Positions 17,993 through 28,476 of a DNA stretch of 64,000 bases are shown piece by piece. The DNA is taken from positions 372,001-436,000 of the forward strand of contig CAVVST010000002.1 of assembly GCA_963750995.1 (NCBI GenBank). The letters are read 5' to 3'. The position numbers were made by a program, and so were the translations under genes. The first letter of the stretch is position 1. The number at the start of each line of letters is the position of its first letter. The notes under the pieces were generated by a model. That model did no database searches and was not told where the DNA came from. It was given only the letters and a program-made list of their open reading frames with translations. Source of the DNA: CAVVST01 sp963750995. GTDB taxonomy: Bacteria > Acidobacteriota > Vicinamibacteria > Vicinamibacterales > UBA2999.

Positions 17993-18469
17993 TTGCCGAA
18001 CTGCGACAACTGCGGCGCATCGCTGCGGATCGACCGCGACCGCGGTGTCTTCGTCTGCGACCATTGCGGAAGTGAGCAGGACACGCCCGCCGCAATCGCG
18101 CACATCGAATTGCTGGACGAGACGTCGGAGTCGTGCCCGATCTGTGCAACCCCGCTTTCCACGAGTCGGCTCGACGGCTATTCGCTGCTCTGCTGCGCCC
18201 GCTGCTTCGGCATGCTGATCTCGATGAACCATTTCACCGCCGTGATCGACGCCTTGCGCGCGCGGGAAATACGGGCGTTCCGGATTGCGCTGCCCCGCCG
18301 CCAGGACCCTGCCGGGCGGGTCATCACATGTCCGTCGTGCGCTCAGCCGATGCACGGGCATATCTACGCGGGACCCGGGAACGTCGTCATCGACAGCTGT
18401 GAACGCTGCCAGGTGAACTGGCTGGATTCAGGCGAGCTGCGCCGGATCGCGGTTGCGCCGGACGGATAG
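17993..18469 (+). CDS. Zinc-ribbon (TFIIB-type) protein
   Basis: 158 residues with three Cys-pair modules: CDNCGAS with CDHCGS (about 4-26), CPICATP with CCARC (about 48-70) and CPSCAQP with CERC (about 106-136). The last ends in NWLDSGEL, the usual zf-TFIIB signature (C-x-x-C ... C-x-x-C-x-x-x-W-L-D-x-G-E-L). The only available start near the first Cys is a TTG 13 bases after the preceding stop, so the start is uncertain. Zinc binding is likely; the cellular role is unknown. It converges with the next gene at a 2-base gap. Confidence 0.75.
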   Translation: MPNCDNCGASLRIDRDRGVFVCDHCGSEQDTPAAIAHIELLDETSESCPICATPLSTSRLDGYSLLCCARCFGMLISMNHFTAVIDALRAREIRAFRIALPRRQDPAGRVITCPSCAQPMHGHIYAGPGNVVIDSCERCQVNWLDSGELRRIAVAPDG

Positions 18470-18471
18470 GC

Positions 18472-19707
18472 CTACCGGGCACCCAACCGATACAAGTGAC
18501 TCTGGGTGCGAACCAGGATCGACGCGTCGAACACCGCCATCGAGGCGAGCGTCGCGCCATCGAGCACGTTGGTCGCCAGCTTCTGAAACGTCCTGCCTGG
18601 CGCAATCACCGTCGCCACGCCTTCTTCACTGAGGAAGTAGATCCGCCCGGCGGCGAAGACAGGCGAGGCCGAGTGATTGCCTCCGATTCGCTGCTGCCAG
18701 TGCACCGTTCCGGTTACGGCATCGACACAGGTGACGATTCCCAGGTCGCTGACGACATAGAGCTCGCCTCCGACCAGCAGCGGCGACGGCGTGTACGGCG
18801 CGCCGCGGGTCAGCCGCCAGGCCACATGCGTCCTGGTGACATCCCCCTTTCCATCGGCGCGCACCGCGATCAGTGAAGGCTGCTGAAATCCGGTCGCCAC
18901 GTACACCAGGCCGTGGCCGTAAACCGGACGAGGCACGTTGGAAAACCCGTCGTCGTAATTCACTCTCCAGATTTCTTCCCCGGAAGAGGGATCGTACGCA
19001 GCGGCGCGGTAGGCCCCCACGCTGATGATCTGGTCACGCTCACCGACGCGGATAACAAGCGGCGTGGAATACGCCTGGTCGAACGGAAACCGGCGCTGCC
19101 GCTTCCATCGCGTCTTGCCCGTCGCCTTGTCCAGCGCAATGACGTACGCCTCGTCGCTGCCGTCGCAGCTGACGATCAGCAAATCCCTGTACACGATCGG
19201 GGAACCGCCGTTCCCGTGCTGAGACTGGTACGACAACCGGGTCTTCCACACGATCTCGCCGGACATCGTCAGCGCCGCAGTACCGGCCGCGCCGAAATGC
19301 ACGAACACCCGATCGCCTTCGACCACCGGAGTCGGGGATGCATGGCTGTTCTTGAGATTCAGGAGATCCGACTCCCGCACGTGGAAGACTTCGATATTCA
19401 CCACTTCCCGCCCGGTGTCGGCGTCGTACGCCACGGCGCGAAGCGACGTCCCGTTCCGTGCGCTGATGGCCGTCGTCAGCCACACGCGGCCGCCATCAAC
19501 GACGGGCGAAGACCATCCTCGACCCGGCACCGGCGTCTTCCAGAGGACGTTGCGCGACTCGCTCCACTCGAGCGGCGTGGCGGACGCGGTCGAGTGTCCC
19601 TGGCCGGTCGGCCCGCGGAACTCAGTCCAGCGTTCAGACTGCGCCGCAAACGCCGCGGCGTGCCACAGCAGAACCACGCCGAGAGCGACAATCCGGATGA
19701 CCATCAC
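18472..19707 (-). CDS. Secreted PQQ-like beta-propeller (BamB-like)
   Basis: 411 residues with a signal peptide (VIRIVALGVVLLWHAAAFAA). The propeller blades are recognisable by repeats such as AYDADTGREVVNI, ALDKATGKTRWKR, AYDPSSGEEIWRV and CVDAVTGTVHWQQ. The length matches BamB-family proteins (about 390-410), but no lipobox is seen, so it is probably periplasmic and not a lipoprotein. It lies 12 bases downstream of the LolD-like ATPase and a glycosyltransferase, suggesting an envelope role. Its sequence is distinct from the propeller at 120-2349. Confidence 0.85.
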   Translation of the reverse strand: MMVIRIVALGVVLLWHAAAFAAQSERWTEFRGPTGQGHSTASATPLEWSESRNVLWKTPVPGRGWSSPVVDGGRVWLTTAISARNGTSLRAVAYDADTGREVVNIEVFHVRESDLLNLKNSHASPTPVVEGDRVFVHFGAAGTAALTMSGEIVWKTRLSYQSQHGNGGSPIVYRDLLIVSCDGSDEAYVIALDKATGKTRWKRQRRFPFDQAYSTPLVIRVGERDQIISVGAYRAAAYDPSSGEEIWRVNYDDGFSNVPRPVYGHGLVYVATGFQQPSLIAVRADGKGDVTRTHVAWRLTRGAPYTPSPLLVGGELYVVSDLGIVTCVDAVTGTVHWQQRIGGNHSASPVFAAGRIYFLSEEGVATVIAPGRTFQKLATNVLDGATLASMAVFDASILVRTQSHLYRLGAR

Positions 19708-19719
19708 GACAGCCAGCCA

Positions 19720-20427
19720 TCAGCGCAAATCCGCCTGGAGTGGTGCCAGGTGCTGGGCGGCGATCTCGAACCTGGTCGGAAACTCGGCCGCCAGCTTCGA
19801 GCTGTGGGTCACCACGATGAGGATGTTCTGCTGGCGGCGATGGAGATCGAGCAGCAGCGACGCGACCGCCGCCGCTGAGGCCTGGTCGAGATTCCCCGTC
19901 GGCTCGTCGCACAGCAGCAGGCGGGGTTTTCGTATCAACGCGCGGGCAATGGCGACCCGCTGCTTCTCGCCGCCTGACAGTTCCCCCGGACGGTGATCGA
20001 TGCGATCGGCAAGGCCGACCTGCTCGACCAGCGACCGCGCGAGCTGGGTGTCGTCGCCAGCGCTCCCCTTGGCCACGAGCGTGGGCACGAGGACGTTCTC
20101 GAGCACCGAGCACTGCGGCAGCAGGCAGTGATCCTGGAATACGAACCCGATTTCGCTGTTGCGGAAGTCGGCCAGCGCGGCCGGCGCCAGCTGAAACGGG
20201 TTGCGCCCGCCGAGGCTGACCGTGCCGGAGGAGGGCGGCTCCAGCGCGCCGAGGATGTACAGCAGCGAGCTCTTGCCGCTTCCTGAGGGGCCGGTGATGG
20301 CGGCGGCTTCCCCGGCTTCAGTGAGAACGAGACGTCCGAGATCACGGTCAGCGGACCGCGCGGGGTCGCATACTGCTTCGTCACGTTCGCGACGACGAGC
20401 CCGCCCGGGGCCAGGATCGAGGGACAC
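19720..20427 (-). CDS. LolD/MacB-type ABC transporter ATPase, two compensating indels
   Basis: The nucleotide-binding domain has a Walker A TGPSGSGKSSLL, Q-loop VFQDH, signature LSGGEKQR, Walker B LLLCDEPTGNLD and a switch His in VVTHSSK. The N-terminal strand is out of frame between about 20320 and 20400. An extra C in the GGGCGGG run and a missing G in the CCGGGG run shift it out and back, hiding LVVANVTKQYATPRGP. The overall frame is kept. The GTG start lies 2 bases after the stop of the glycosyltransferase gene, so it is translationally coupled. No permease gene adjoins it, so the partner must be elsewhere. Confidence 0.85.
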   Translation of the reverse strand: MSLDPGPGRARRRERDEAVCDPARSADRDLGRLVLTEAGEAAAITGPSGSGKSSLLYILGALEPPSSGTVSLGGRNPFQLAPAALADFRNSEIGFVFQDHCLLPQCSVLENVLVPTLVAKGSAGDDTQLARSLVEQVGLADRIDHRPGELSGGEKQRVAIARALIRKPRLLLCDEPTGNLDQASAAAVASLLLDLHRRQQNILIVVTHSSKLAAEFPTRFEIAAQHLAPLQADLR

Positions 20428-20429
20428 GG

Positions 20430-21743
20430 TCAGGCAACCGACTCGTTGAGGGACCGTCCGGTCCGCAGCGCGCTGGTACAGACCTCGAGCAGCCGCTCGG
20501 CGGCGTGCGCGATGGAATAGTGGGCACGGACGCCGTCGAACGCCCGCTGAGCCAGCGTGTCGCGCAACGCCTGGTCGCTCCAGAGCTGGTACAAGCCGTC
20601 GGCGAGCTTCTCGGGATCATCCGGATCGACCAGGAGTCCGCCCGCGGTGCGTTCGACGATTTCGGTGAAGGCCCCTCGTCTGGGCTGCACCACCGGCACG
20701 CCGGCCGCCATCGATTCGAGCACGGACATGCCCTTTGGCTCGTCGTAGGTTGCCGGGACCGAGAACACGTCGACGCCGCGGAGAAACGCGAGCTTGCCGG
20801 CGCGGTCCAGTGAACCCCGGTAGGCGAACTCCTCGGACAGGCCCGCGCTCGTGATCGCCTTTGCCGCATCGTCGAGATAGGCCCGGGCGGAAGCCGCCAT
20901 CGTGCCGGCGGCCTCGAGCCGCATACGCGCGTCGCCGGTGCGGCGGCGAAGTCGTACATACGCATCGGTCAGGAGGTGCAGGCCCTTCTCGGGAGCGATG
21001 CGCGCGAAATACCCGACGGTGAACGGCGCCGGATCGGACTGCCGGCGATCGTAACCATCGAGCGTGATTCCGAGCGGGACGACGCTGATGCTCGACGGCG
21101 GAATCTCGAGGTAGCGGCTCATGAAACCGGCGCAGTAGTCGCTTACGGCGATGAACCGATCGACGGTCGGCACGCGCCGGCGAATCATCGCCAGCGCCTG
21201 CTCGCGATACGGAGGCACGAGCGCGTCGAGAAACAGCTCCTCCCCCTGGAGGGTGCACAGGACCGGACGATTGAAGGCCCGCTTCAACGGCGCGGCCAGC
21301 GAAATCAGCAGCGAGTTGGGCAACGTGATGACGTCGGGCAGCGGCTCGTCCCGGATCCACGCGTCGAGCTTCTCGAACTCCTTGCGCAGCAGCCCGCCTT
21401 CGCCCTCCAGCATCGAGATCGTCAGATCGCCCAGCATCCGCGCGTCGGTGGAAATGGCGCGGCTGGCAAATGCCCCGATGACGCGCGGGGAGTCCCACAG
21501 GCGGTCGAGGAAGCGCGGCGTCCTTCTGAACAATGCCGAGTGCTGCTGAAGGTAGACGCTGATGCCGCCAAAAAGCACGTGCCGGCGGCTGACATTCGGC
21601 TCGTCAGGTGACGTGGGGGTGTAGACCGGGACGAGCGTCACCTCGTGACCGCGCGCGAGCAGCTCGCGGGCAAGCGCGTTGTCGCGCGTGCAGCTGCCGC
21701 AGAACATCCCGGCGGCGCCGGCAGTGATCTGCAAGATCTTCAT
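20430..21743 (-). CDS. Glycosyltransferase family 4 protein
   Basis: 437 residues. The N-terminal domain begins MKILQITAGAAGMFCGSCTRDN, the GT4 start with the GG/GS acceptor loop. The C-terminal nucleotide-sugar domain has VGYFARIAPEKGLHLL near residue 255 and the EX7E region EPKGMSVLESMAAGVPVV. It would transfer a sugar from a nucleotide donor to a lipid or polysaccharide acceptor in the cytoplasm. It heads an operon with the ABC ATPase and the secreted propeller. The unusual CGSC near the N-terminus is shared by a subset of GT4 enzymes. Confidence 0.85.
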   Translation of the reverse strand: MKILQITAGAAGMFCGSCTRDNALARELLARGHEVTLVPVYTPTSPDEPNVSRRHVLFGGISVYLQQHSALFRRTPRFLDRLWDSPRVIGAFASRAISTDARMLGDLTISMLEGEGGLLRKEFEKLDAWIRDEPLPDVITLPNSLLISLAAPLKRAFNRPVLCTLQGEELFLDALVPPYREQALAMIRRRVPTVDRFIAVSDYCAGFMSRYLEIPPSSISVVPLGITLDGYDRRQSDPAPFTVGYFARIAPEKGLHLLTDAYVRLRRRTGDARMRLEAAGTMAASARAYLDDAAKAITSAGLSEEFAYRGSLDRAGKLAFLRGVDVFSVPATYDEPKGMSVLESMAAGVPVVQPRRGAFTEIVERTAGGLLVDPDDPEKLADGLYQLWSDQALRDTLAQRAFDGVRAHYSIAHAAERLLEVCTSALRTGRSLNESVA

Positions 21744-21793
21744 GGCGCGATCGGCAGCGGTTTCATCGGCTGGCCCTATATACTACGGCGCCG

Positions 21794-22343
21794 ATGGGCC
21801 TTATCGACGCCGTGGCCGGGTCGCTCCTCCTCGCCGCCTTGAGCACGGCCGGCGATTTCATCTGGGCCACATGGATCACGTCGAGCCGGGCGGTATTCGG
21901 CTTCATCCATGGCGCGGTGCTCTTTCTGGCCATCGGCCTTTTCCTGGGCAGCGTCGCCGGGCGCCCCTTACCCGGTGCCCTGGCTGGCGCGTGCATCGGT
22001 GGGTTGGCCGCGGGCCTCTACTATGTGCTGTCGCCGGTGCTCGGCTTCAGCGCAATGGTCGTCGTGTGGATGCTGGTCTGGATCGCGCTTGCCGCCATTT
22101 ATGGAAGCTTGAACGCGCCGCGGCTCGACACCCGCACGCGCCACGACGTTCGCGTCAACCTCGGCGCCGTTATCGGCCGCGGCATCATCGCGGCGGTGGC
22201 GTCGGGATTGGCCTTCTATTCAATCTCCGGGATCTGGCGGCCCTTCAATCCCCAGGGAGCGGGATTACGCGATCCACTTCGCAGCCTGGACGCTCGCGTA
22301 TTTCCCGGGATTCGCCGCGCTCCTGCTGACGCGACGACGGTAA
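21794..22343 (+). CDS. Five-helix membrane protein, frameshift near the 3' end
   Basis: Four hydrophobic helices are visible in the first 150 residues (LLLAALSTAGDFIWATW, AVLFLAIGLFLGSVAG, LAGACIGGLAAGLYYVL, MVVVWMLVWIALAAIYG), plus an amphipathic segment. Near 22255, one extra G in a GGG run shifts the frame. Repaired, it continues DYAIHFAAWTLAYFPGF and ends LLLTRRR at a TAA at 22341, adding a last helix and giving about 182 residues. No family is recognised. It is divergent from the glycosyltransferase with 50 bases between starts. Confidence 0.65.
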
Positions 22344-22347
22344 CTGG

Positions 22348-23518
22348 CTAGTACGCGCGCTCGTACAGCGCGCGGGCGGCGGCAGCGTCAAACGGTCTCG
22401 GATTGAACGTCCCGGTCCACTGCGTCGCCGCATCGGCGGCCAGTGCAGGAAGATCCTCCTTCATCACACCGACAGCGGTGAGCGTCGACGGCAGTCCGCC
22501 GGCCCGTGCGAGGGCCTCGAGGCGGCCCGCCAGGCGTTCCGCTGCATTTTTCCCCGGATCCAGCCCGGCAATCCGAAGAAGCTCGTGGTAGCGATCGCCG
22601 ACGTGGTCCGCGTTCCACCGCACCACGTGCGGAAGCATCACGCCGATGGCAACGCCGTGCGTTGTTCCGTACCGGGCAGTCAGCGGGTTGGCGCACGCAT
22701 GCGTGGCGCCGAGCATGGACTGCTCGATGGCGATGCCGGCGGTGTGCGCCCCGAACAGCATCGCGCCCCTCGCTTCGAGGTCGTTTGGCGCCGCGATGAC
22801 CCGCTCGTAGTGCGACTCGAGCAGGAGCCAGGCATCGCGCGCAAACAGATCGGACATGGGCGTCCGCTTCGAGGTGACGTACGACTCGACGGCATGGGAG
22901 ATCGCGTCGTAGCCGGCGACGGCGGTCACCTCGCGCGGCTGGGTGACGGTCAGGACCGGATCGAGAATGGCCGCGCGGAATGCCGCTTTCGGATCCCCGC
23001 ACGCCATCTTCGCGTGCGTCTCGGCATCGGAGATGATCGCGTACGATTGCGCGTCGCTGCCGGTACCGGCGGTCGTCGGCACGGCGATCATCGGCAGCAT
23101 GGGCCGCGACGCCTTGCCGTAACCGCGGTAGTCGCGAATGTGGCCGCCGTTGGTCAGGACGAAGTTGATCCCCTTGGCGCAGTCGAGCGTACCTGCCGCC
23201 GCCGATGGCCACCAGGACGTCCGCCTTCGACGCCGCGGCGACGGCACGTCCGGCTTCGATCATCAGGCTGTCGGGGCTGGCCGCGAAATCCTGGAAACGC
23301 CAGGTGTCGACGCCGGCCGCCTGCAGCAGCCGCTCGGCGCGCTCGACGTGTCCCGTAGCGATGACGCCCGGATCAGAAACGACCAGCGCCCGCGTCGCGT
23401 CGACGTCGCGCGCGAGTTCGCCGACGCGCGACAGGGCGTCCGGTCCGAACACGACCCGTGTCCGGGCGCTGAAATCACAAGGAGTCATCCGGGTCTGAGG
23501 ATCGATGTAATGGCTCAC
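22348..23518 (-). CDS. Iron-containing alcohol dehydrogenase, one frameshift
   Basis: Group III alcohol dehydrogenase, about 389 residues when repaired. The NAD-binding motif VAIGGGSTLDCAKG spans the break (an extra G at about 23192), then AVPTTAGTGSDA. The metal site includes the Asp of LDPVLT with AGYDAISHAVESY, GATHACANPL and TTHGVAIGVMLPHV. The GTG start at 23518 has GGAGG 8 bases upstream. It would interconvert alcohols and aldehydes or ketones with NAD(P)H. It lies downstream of the HIT and IHF genes on the same strand, separated by 64 bases that share a 16-base word with the 59.5-kb repeat. Confidence 0.85.
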
Positions 23519-23582
23519 GCGTAACCTCCGTGCCGGTCCCGATCGCCAGGCCCGCGACCGGCTACCAGCGACGAGGGACAGG

Positions 23583-24071
23583 CTATTGGTCGAGGCGGAG
23601 GAAAATCGGACGCAGCCGGGCGGCGCTCTCGCCGAGCGACTCGGGCAAGACCCGCGTGTCGCCGACGACCGTCATGAAGTTGGTATCGCCGCCCCAGCGC
23701 GGCACCACGTGGATGTGGACGTGATCCAGCACGCCCGCGCCGGCCGACTTCCCCAGGTTGACGCCGATGTTGAACCCCTGCGGCCGGTACGCCTCGCCAA
23801 GCGCGAGTTCGCACCGCTGGGCCAACACACCCACCTCGACCATCTCCTCCGGCGTGAGCGCGGCGAGGCTGCCGACGTGCCGGCGCGGCACGACCATGAG
23901 GTGGCCGTTGTTGTAGGGATACAGGTTGAGAATGACGTAGCACGCGCGTCCCTCGAAGACCACCAGGGATGCGTGTTCAGGAGGCTGGGACTCCGGGCAG
24001 AAGATACAGCCGGCGTCCGGATCGGTGCGCGTGATGTATTCCAGCCGCCAGGGGGACCAGAGACGGTCCAC
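23583..24071 (-). CDS. HIT family hydrolase (diadenosine polyphosphate type)
   Basis: 162 residues. The histidine triad is HVHIHVVPRW near residue 120. A C-x-x-C zinc pair (CIFCPE) at about residues 22-27, NLYPYNNGHLMVVP and the N-terminal LWSPWRLEYI are typical of Ap4A phosphorylase/FHIT-type actinobacterial and acidobacterial HIT proteins. It would cleave dinucleoside polyphosphates or nucleoside phosphoramidates. The GTG start follows the IHF-like stop by 2 bases, so the two are coupled. Confidence 0.9.
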   Translation of the reverse strand: MDRLWSPWRLEYITRTDPDAGCIFCPESQPPEHASLVVFEGRACYVILNLYPYNNGHLMVVPRRHVGSLAALTPEEMVEVGVLAQRCELALGEAYRPQGFNIGVNLGKSAGAGVLDHVHIHVVPRWGGDTNFMTVVGDTRVLPESLGESAARLRPIFLRLDQ

Positions 24072-24073
24072 CG

Positions 24074-24409
24074 TTAGAGCGCGACGGCGCCGGGGAGCTG
24101 GGCGGGGCTCGCGCTTTCGAGCGACGCCTCCGCTTCCCGGTTGATCAGATCCTTCAGTTCCTTGCCGGGCTTGAAGTAGGGCACTTTCTTCGGCGGCACG
24201 TCCACCTTGTCGCCGGTCTTGGGATTGCGGCCCTTGCGCGGCTCGCGCTTCCGCAGCCGGAAGCTGCCGAAGCCGCGCAGCTCGATCTTCTCACCGCGGT
24301 GCAGCGCCTCGATGATGCTCTTGAATACGGTGTCGACAATGACTTCGGAATGCTTCTTGGTGAGATCGGAGACGCGGGAGACTTCCTCCACGAGCTCCGC
24401 CTTGGTCAT
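24074..24409 (-). CDS. HU/IHF family DNA-bending protein
   Basis: About 111 residues from the ATG at 24409 (MTKAELVEEV). The IHF/HU signature is GRNPKTGDKVDVPPKK, with IELRGFGSFRLRKREPRKG before it. The C-terminal 20 residues (EAEASLESASPAQLPG) extend beyond the fold. An in-frame ATG at 24430, 6 bases after the rpsA stop, is an alternative start. The order rpsA then this gene matches the widespread rpsA-ihfB arrangement, so an IHF-beta-like role is plausible, but HU cannot be excluded. Confidence 0.9.
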   Translation of the reverse strand: MTKAELVEEVSRVSDLTKKHSEVIVDTVFKSIIEALHRGEKIELRGFGSFRLRKREPRKGRNPKTGDKVDVPPKKVPYFKPGKELKDLINREAEASLESASPAQLPGAVAL

Positions 24410-24436
24410 GCTGCCGCCAGCTGTAATCATTCAGCC

Positions 24437-26218
<1,782 letters not shown>

Positions 26219-26416
26219 TCCTTGCGCGTCCTCCTCGGTCGTGATATGCAACGGCGGTGAGACACAGCGCTCTCAGGATTTGATCAGTCGCCAGGCAACG
26301 CGATCGCCGCATCGCTGGCTCGTCGGGTTCACTGTGAGCGATTGTTCAGCGCCGATAAGACTAAGAGGATAAGTCACTTATCGGCAAACTGTCAAGGTTG
26401 CGGAAAGGATAACGCG

Positions 26417-27113
26417 ATGGCCAAACGCAAGGCCGCCCGGACGGCGGGGCGCAAGAAAACCTCGGCGAAGCGGGCCGCGCGCAAGGCCGCGCCCAGGCGG
26501 GCGCGGAAAGCCGCACGTCGTCGATCGGCCGGCCCGGCCAAGAAACGCGCCGCACCGAAGGCTCGCAAGGCGGTCGCCCGCAAGGGGTTACGGAAGACAG
26601 CTCGAAAAGCGGCACCGAAGGCGGCCCGGAAGGTGGCTCGAAAGACGGCCCCAAAGAGCGCACGACGATCGGCGCGCCCCGCGGCCGTGCGACAGATCAT
26701 CGCGCGGAAAGCCCCGGCTCTCAATCGCGAGCGGCGGATCGTGCAGGACGAGGATATCGTGCCGACGCCGCCCTCCTCTCTCGACCTGGACCGTTCGGCC
26801 TCAGCCGCCCGGAGCGGCCGGCGTGAGCTGTCGGAGAAATTCCAGCAGCACACCGAGACAAGCCCGGCTATAACCGGCGGCGATATCGACGCGGACTGGG
26901 AATCGGCGTACTCGGTTGGCGACGAGGCGCCCGGCGGCGACAACCCCACTCCGGACCAGGACATCGTCGACGACATCGGCAAGGCGCTCGGCGTCCAGTA
27001 CCGAGGACAACGAGGAGTTGAAGAGCGAGAAAAAGATCAGCGACCGTGACAAGAAGCGATGGGAACTCGACCCGGCGTCAGCCGAGGACTACAACGAGCA
27101 CGACGAAGACTGA
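26417..27113 (+). CDS. Histone H1-like basic domain fused to a DUF6335 domain, one frameshift
   Basis: The first 100 or so residues are Lys/Arg/Ala-rich repeats of the bacterial H1-like kind (KRAARKAAPRRARKAARRRS, KTARKAAPKAARKVARKTAP). The C-terminal half is acidic and matches DUF6335: DIDADWESAYSVGDEAPGG, TPDQDIVDDIGKALGV. After one extra C near 26995 it continues EDNEELKSEKKISDRDKKRW and ELDPASAEDY, ending at a TGA at 27111. It has about 231 residues repaired. DNA binding by the tail is inferred; the DUF6335 function is unknown. It is divergent from rpsA with about 200 bases between them. Confidence 0.75.
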
Positions 27114-27714
27114 TCCCGGTCAGATTACGCCCCGGTCACGGAAGGAGTGGCGTGCGTGGCTGCGCAAGCACCACGCCGCCGCGGCCGGCATCTGGCTGTG
27201 TTTCGCGAAGAAGGCCAGCGGCCTTCCCACCGTCAGCTACAACGACGCCGTCGAAGAGGCGCTCTGCTTCGGCTGGATCGACGGGCTGATGCGGCCTGTG
27301 GACGCCACCTTCTACATGCAGCTCTTCACGCCGCGAAAGCCGAAGAGCACGTGGGCGCAGTCGAACAAGACGCGCGTCGCCAGGCTGATCGACGAAGGAC
27401 TGATGACGCCCGCCGGCCTCGCGGCGGTCGAGGCAGCGAAGGCCTGCGGCAGCTGGGACGCGCTGACGGCGGTCGAGTCCCTGGCCATCCCACCCGAGCT
27501 GCGAAAAGCGATCAACGCCGACGCGCGCGCGAAGAAACACTGGCCGGCGTTGACTGAGAGCCAGCGGAAGCAGTTCCTCTACTACCTGGCGAGCGCGAAA
27601 CGCACCGAGACCCGCGAGAAACGCATCCGCGAGATCGTGTCGTTCGCGGCGCGAAAGATCACCCCCGGCCAGGCGTACAAGGCGCGCCGCCGTCAGCGCG
27701 CCGACACCACGTAG
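27046..27714 (+). CDS. YdeI/OmpD-associated (bacteriocin-protection type) family protein
   Basis: The conserved part starts at ITPRSRKEWRAWLRKHH and includes CFGWIDGLMRPVD and FTPRKPKSTWAQSNKTRV. A C-terminal GRKITP-like block reads REKRIREIVSFAARKITPGQ. These are diagnostic of YdeI/OmpD-associated proteins. The only in-frame start codon before the conserved region is a GTG at 27046, inside the DUF6335 gene. The true start may be lost to an indel near 27100, or the genes overlap by about 68 bases. The precise function is unknown; YdeI is linked to peptide resistance in Salmonella. Confidence 0.8.
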   Translation: MTRSDGNSTRRQPRTTTSTTKTDPGQITPRSRKEWRAWLRKHHAAAAGIWLCFAKKASGLPTVSYNDAVEEALCFGWIDGLMRPVDATFYMQLFTPRKPKSTWAQSNKTRVARLIDEGLMTPAGLAAVEAAKACGSWDALTAVESLAIPPELRKAINADARAKKHWPALTESQRKQFLYYLASAKRTETREKRIREIVSFAARKITPGQAYKARRRQRADTT

Positions 27715-27722
27715 CCGATCGC

Positions 27723-28382
27723 TCAGTGGGTCTTGTTCTTGACGAGGTCGAGCACGGTCGCGACCACGCGGTCGATCGGCATGGCCGTCGTGTCGATGTA
27801 GGTGGCGTCGGGCGCGACGGTCAACGGCGAGACCTTGCGCGTCGTGTCGGACGCGTCGCGTGCCTTGATCGCCTCGGCGACCGCGGCCTGGCCGGCCTGG
27901 CTGCCGGCGTGCGCGGCGTCGTTCGCCCGGCGACGCGCCCGCTCTTCCTCGGACGCGTCGAGATAGATCTTCACATCGGCGTCCGGGAACACGACCGTCC
28001 CGATGTCACGCCCTTCCATCACAACGCCGCCGCCTTCGCCGTACCCGCGCTGACGCGCCACGAGAATCTCGCGCACGCGCGCCAGCCGCGCCACCGCCGC
28101 CGCGGCTTTGTCCATCTCCGGCGTTCGAATCGCGCGCGTCACATCGTGCCCATCGATCGACACGACGCCGTCTTCGACGCCGATTGCCGCGTGGCGGGCA
28201 ACGCTCGCCACGCCCGCCTCGTCATCGAGCGCCACGCCGTCGTGCGTCGCCATCCACGCGACGGCGCGGTACATGGCGCCGGTATCGATGTGGCGATAGC
28301 CCAGTTGCTGCGCCAGCGTACGCGCAATCGTGCCCTTGCCCGCGCCCGACGGCCCATCGATCGCGATGATCAACTTCTTCAT
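27723..28382 (-). CDS. cmk: (d)CMP kinase
   Basis: About 219 residues. The P-loop is IDGPSGAGKGTIAR at residues 7-20, followed by YRHIDTGAMYRAVAW and the lid region EGRDIGTVVFPDADVKIYLD with RARRRAND. It phosphorylates CMP and dCMP. The ATG at 28382 is immediately preceded by the heptad repeat (CGCAAAT units), so there is no recognisable Shine-Dalgarno sequence. In many bacteria cmk directly precedes rpsA. Here two plus-strand genes (27714-26417) separate them. Confidence 0.95.
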   Translation of the reverse strand: MKKLIIAIDGPSGAGKGTIARTLAQQLGYRHIDTGAMYRAVAWMATHDGVALDDEAGVASVARHAAIGVEDGVVSIDGHDVTRAIRTPEMDKAAAAVARLARVREILVARQRGYGEGGGVVMEGRDIGTVVFPDADVKIYLDASEEERARRRANDAAHAGSQAGQAAVAEAIKARDASDTTRKVSPLTVAPDATYIDTTAMPIDRVVATVLDLVKNKTH

Positions 28383-28457
28383 TTGCGATTTGCGATTTGC
28401 GATCGGTGATTGGGGAGAAATCACACATCACCAACCACAAATCACAAATCAACCGCA
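28381..28457. repeat. Palindromic array of eleven 7-bp units between divergent genes
   Basis: Eleven consecutive heptads in perfect phase: ATTTGCG three times, ATCGGTG, ATTGGGG, then AGAAATC, ACACATC, ACCAACC, ACAAATC twice and AACCGCA. The left five are the reverse complement type of the right five, so the array can fold on itself. It fills the spacer between cmk and the hydrolase gene and runs into the cmk start codon. The CRCAAAT word is the same as in the 57099-57210 array. Confidence 0.75.
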
Positions 28458-28476
28458 ATGCTAACATGCGCGATTG

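Noticed and set aside
19720..20427. Programmed frameshifting in the LolD-like ATPase
   Set aside because: One extra and one missing base in G/C runs hide a conserved N-terminal strand. Two compensating errors are simpler, as no slippery sequence with a stimulator is visible.
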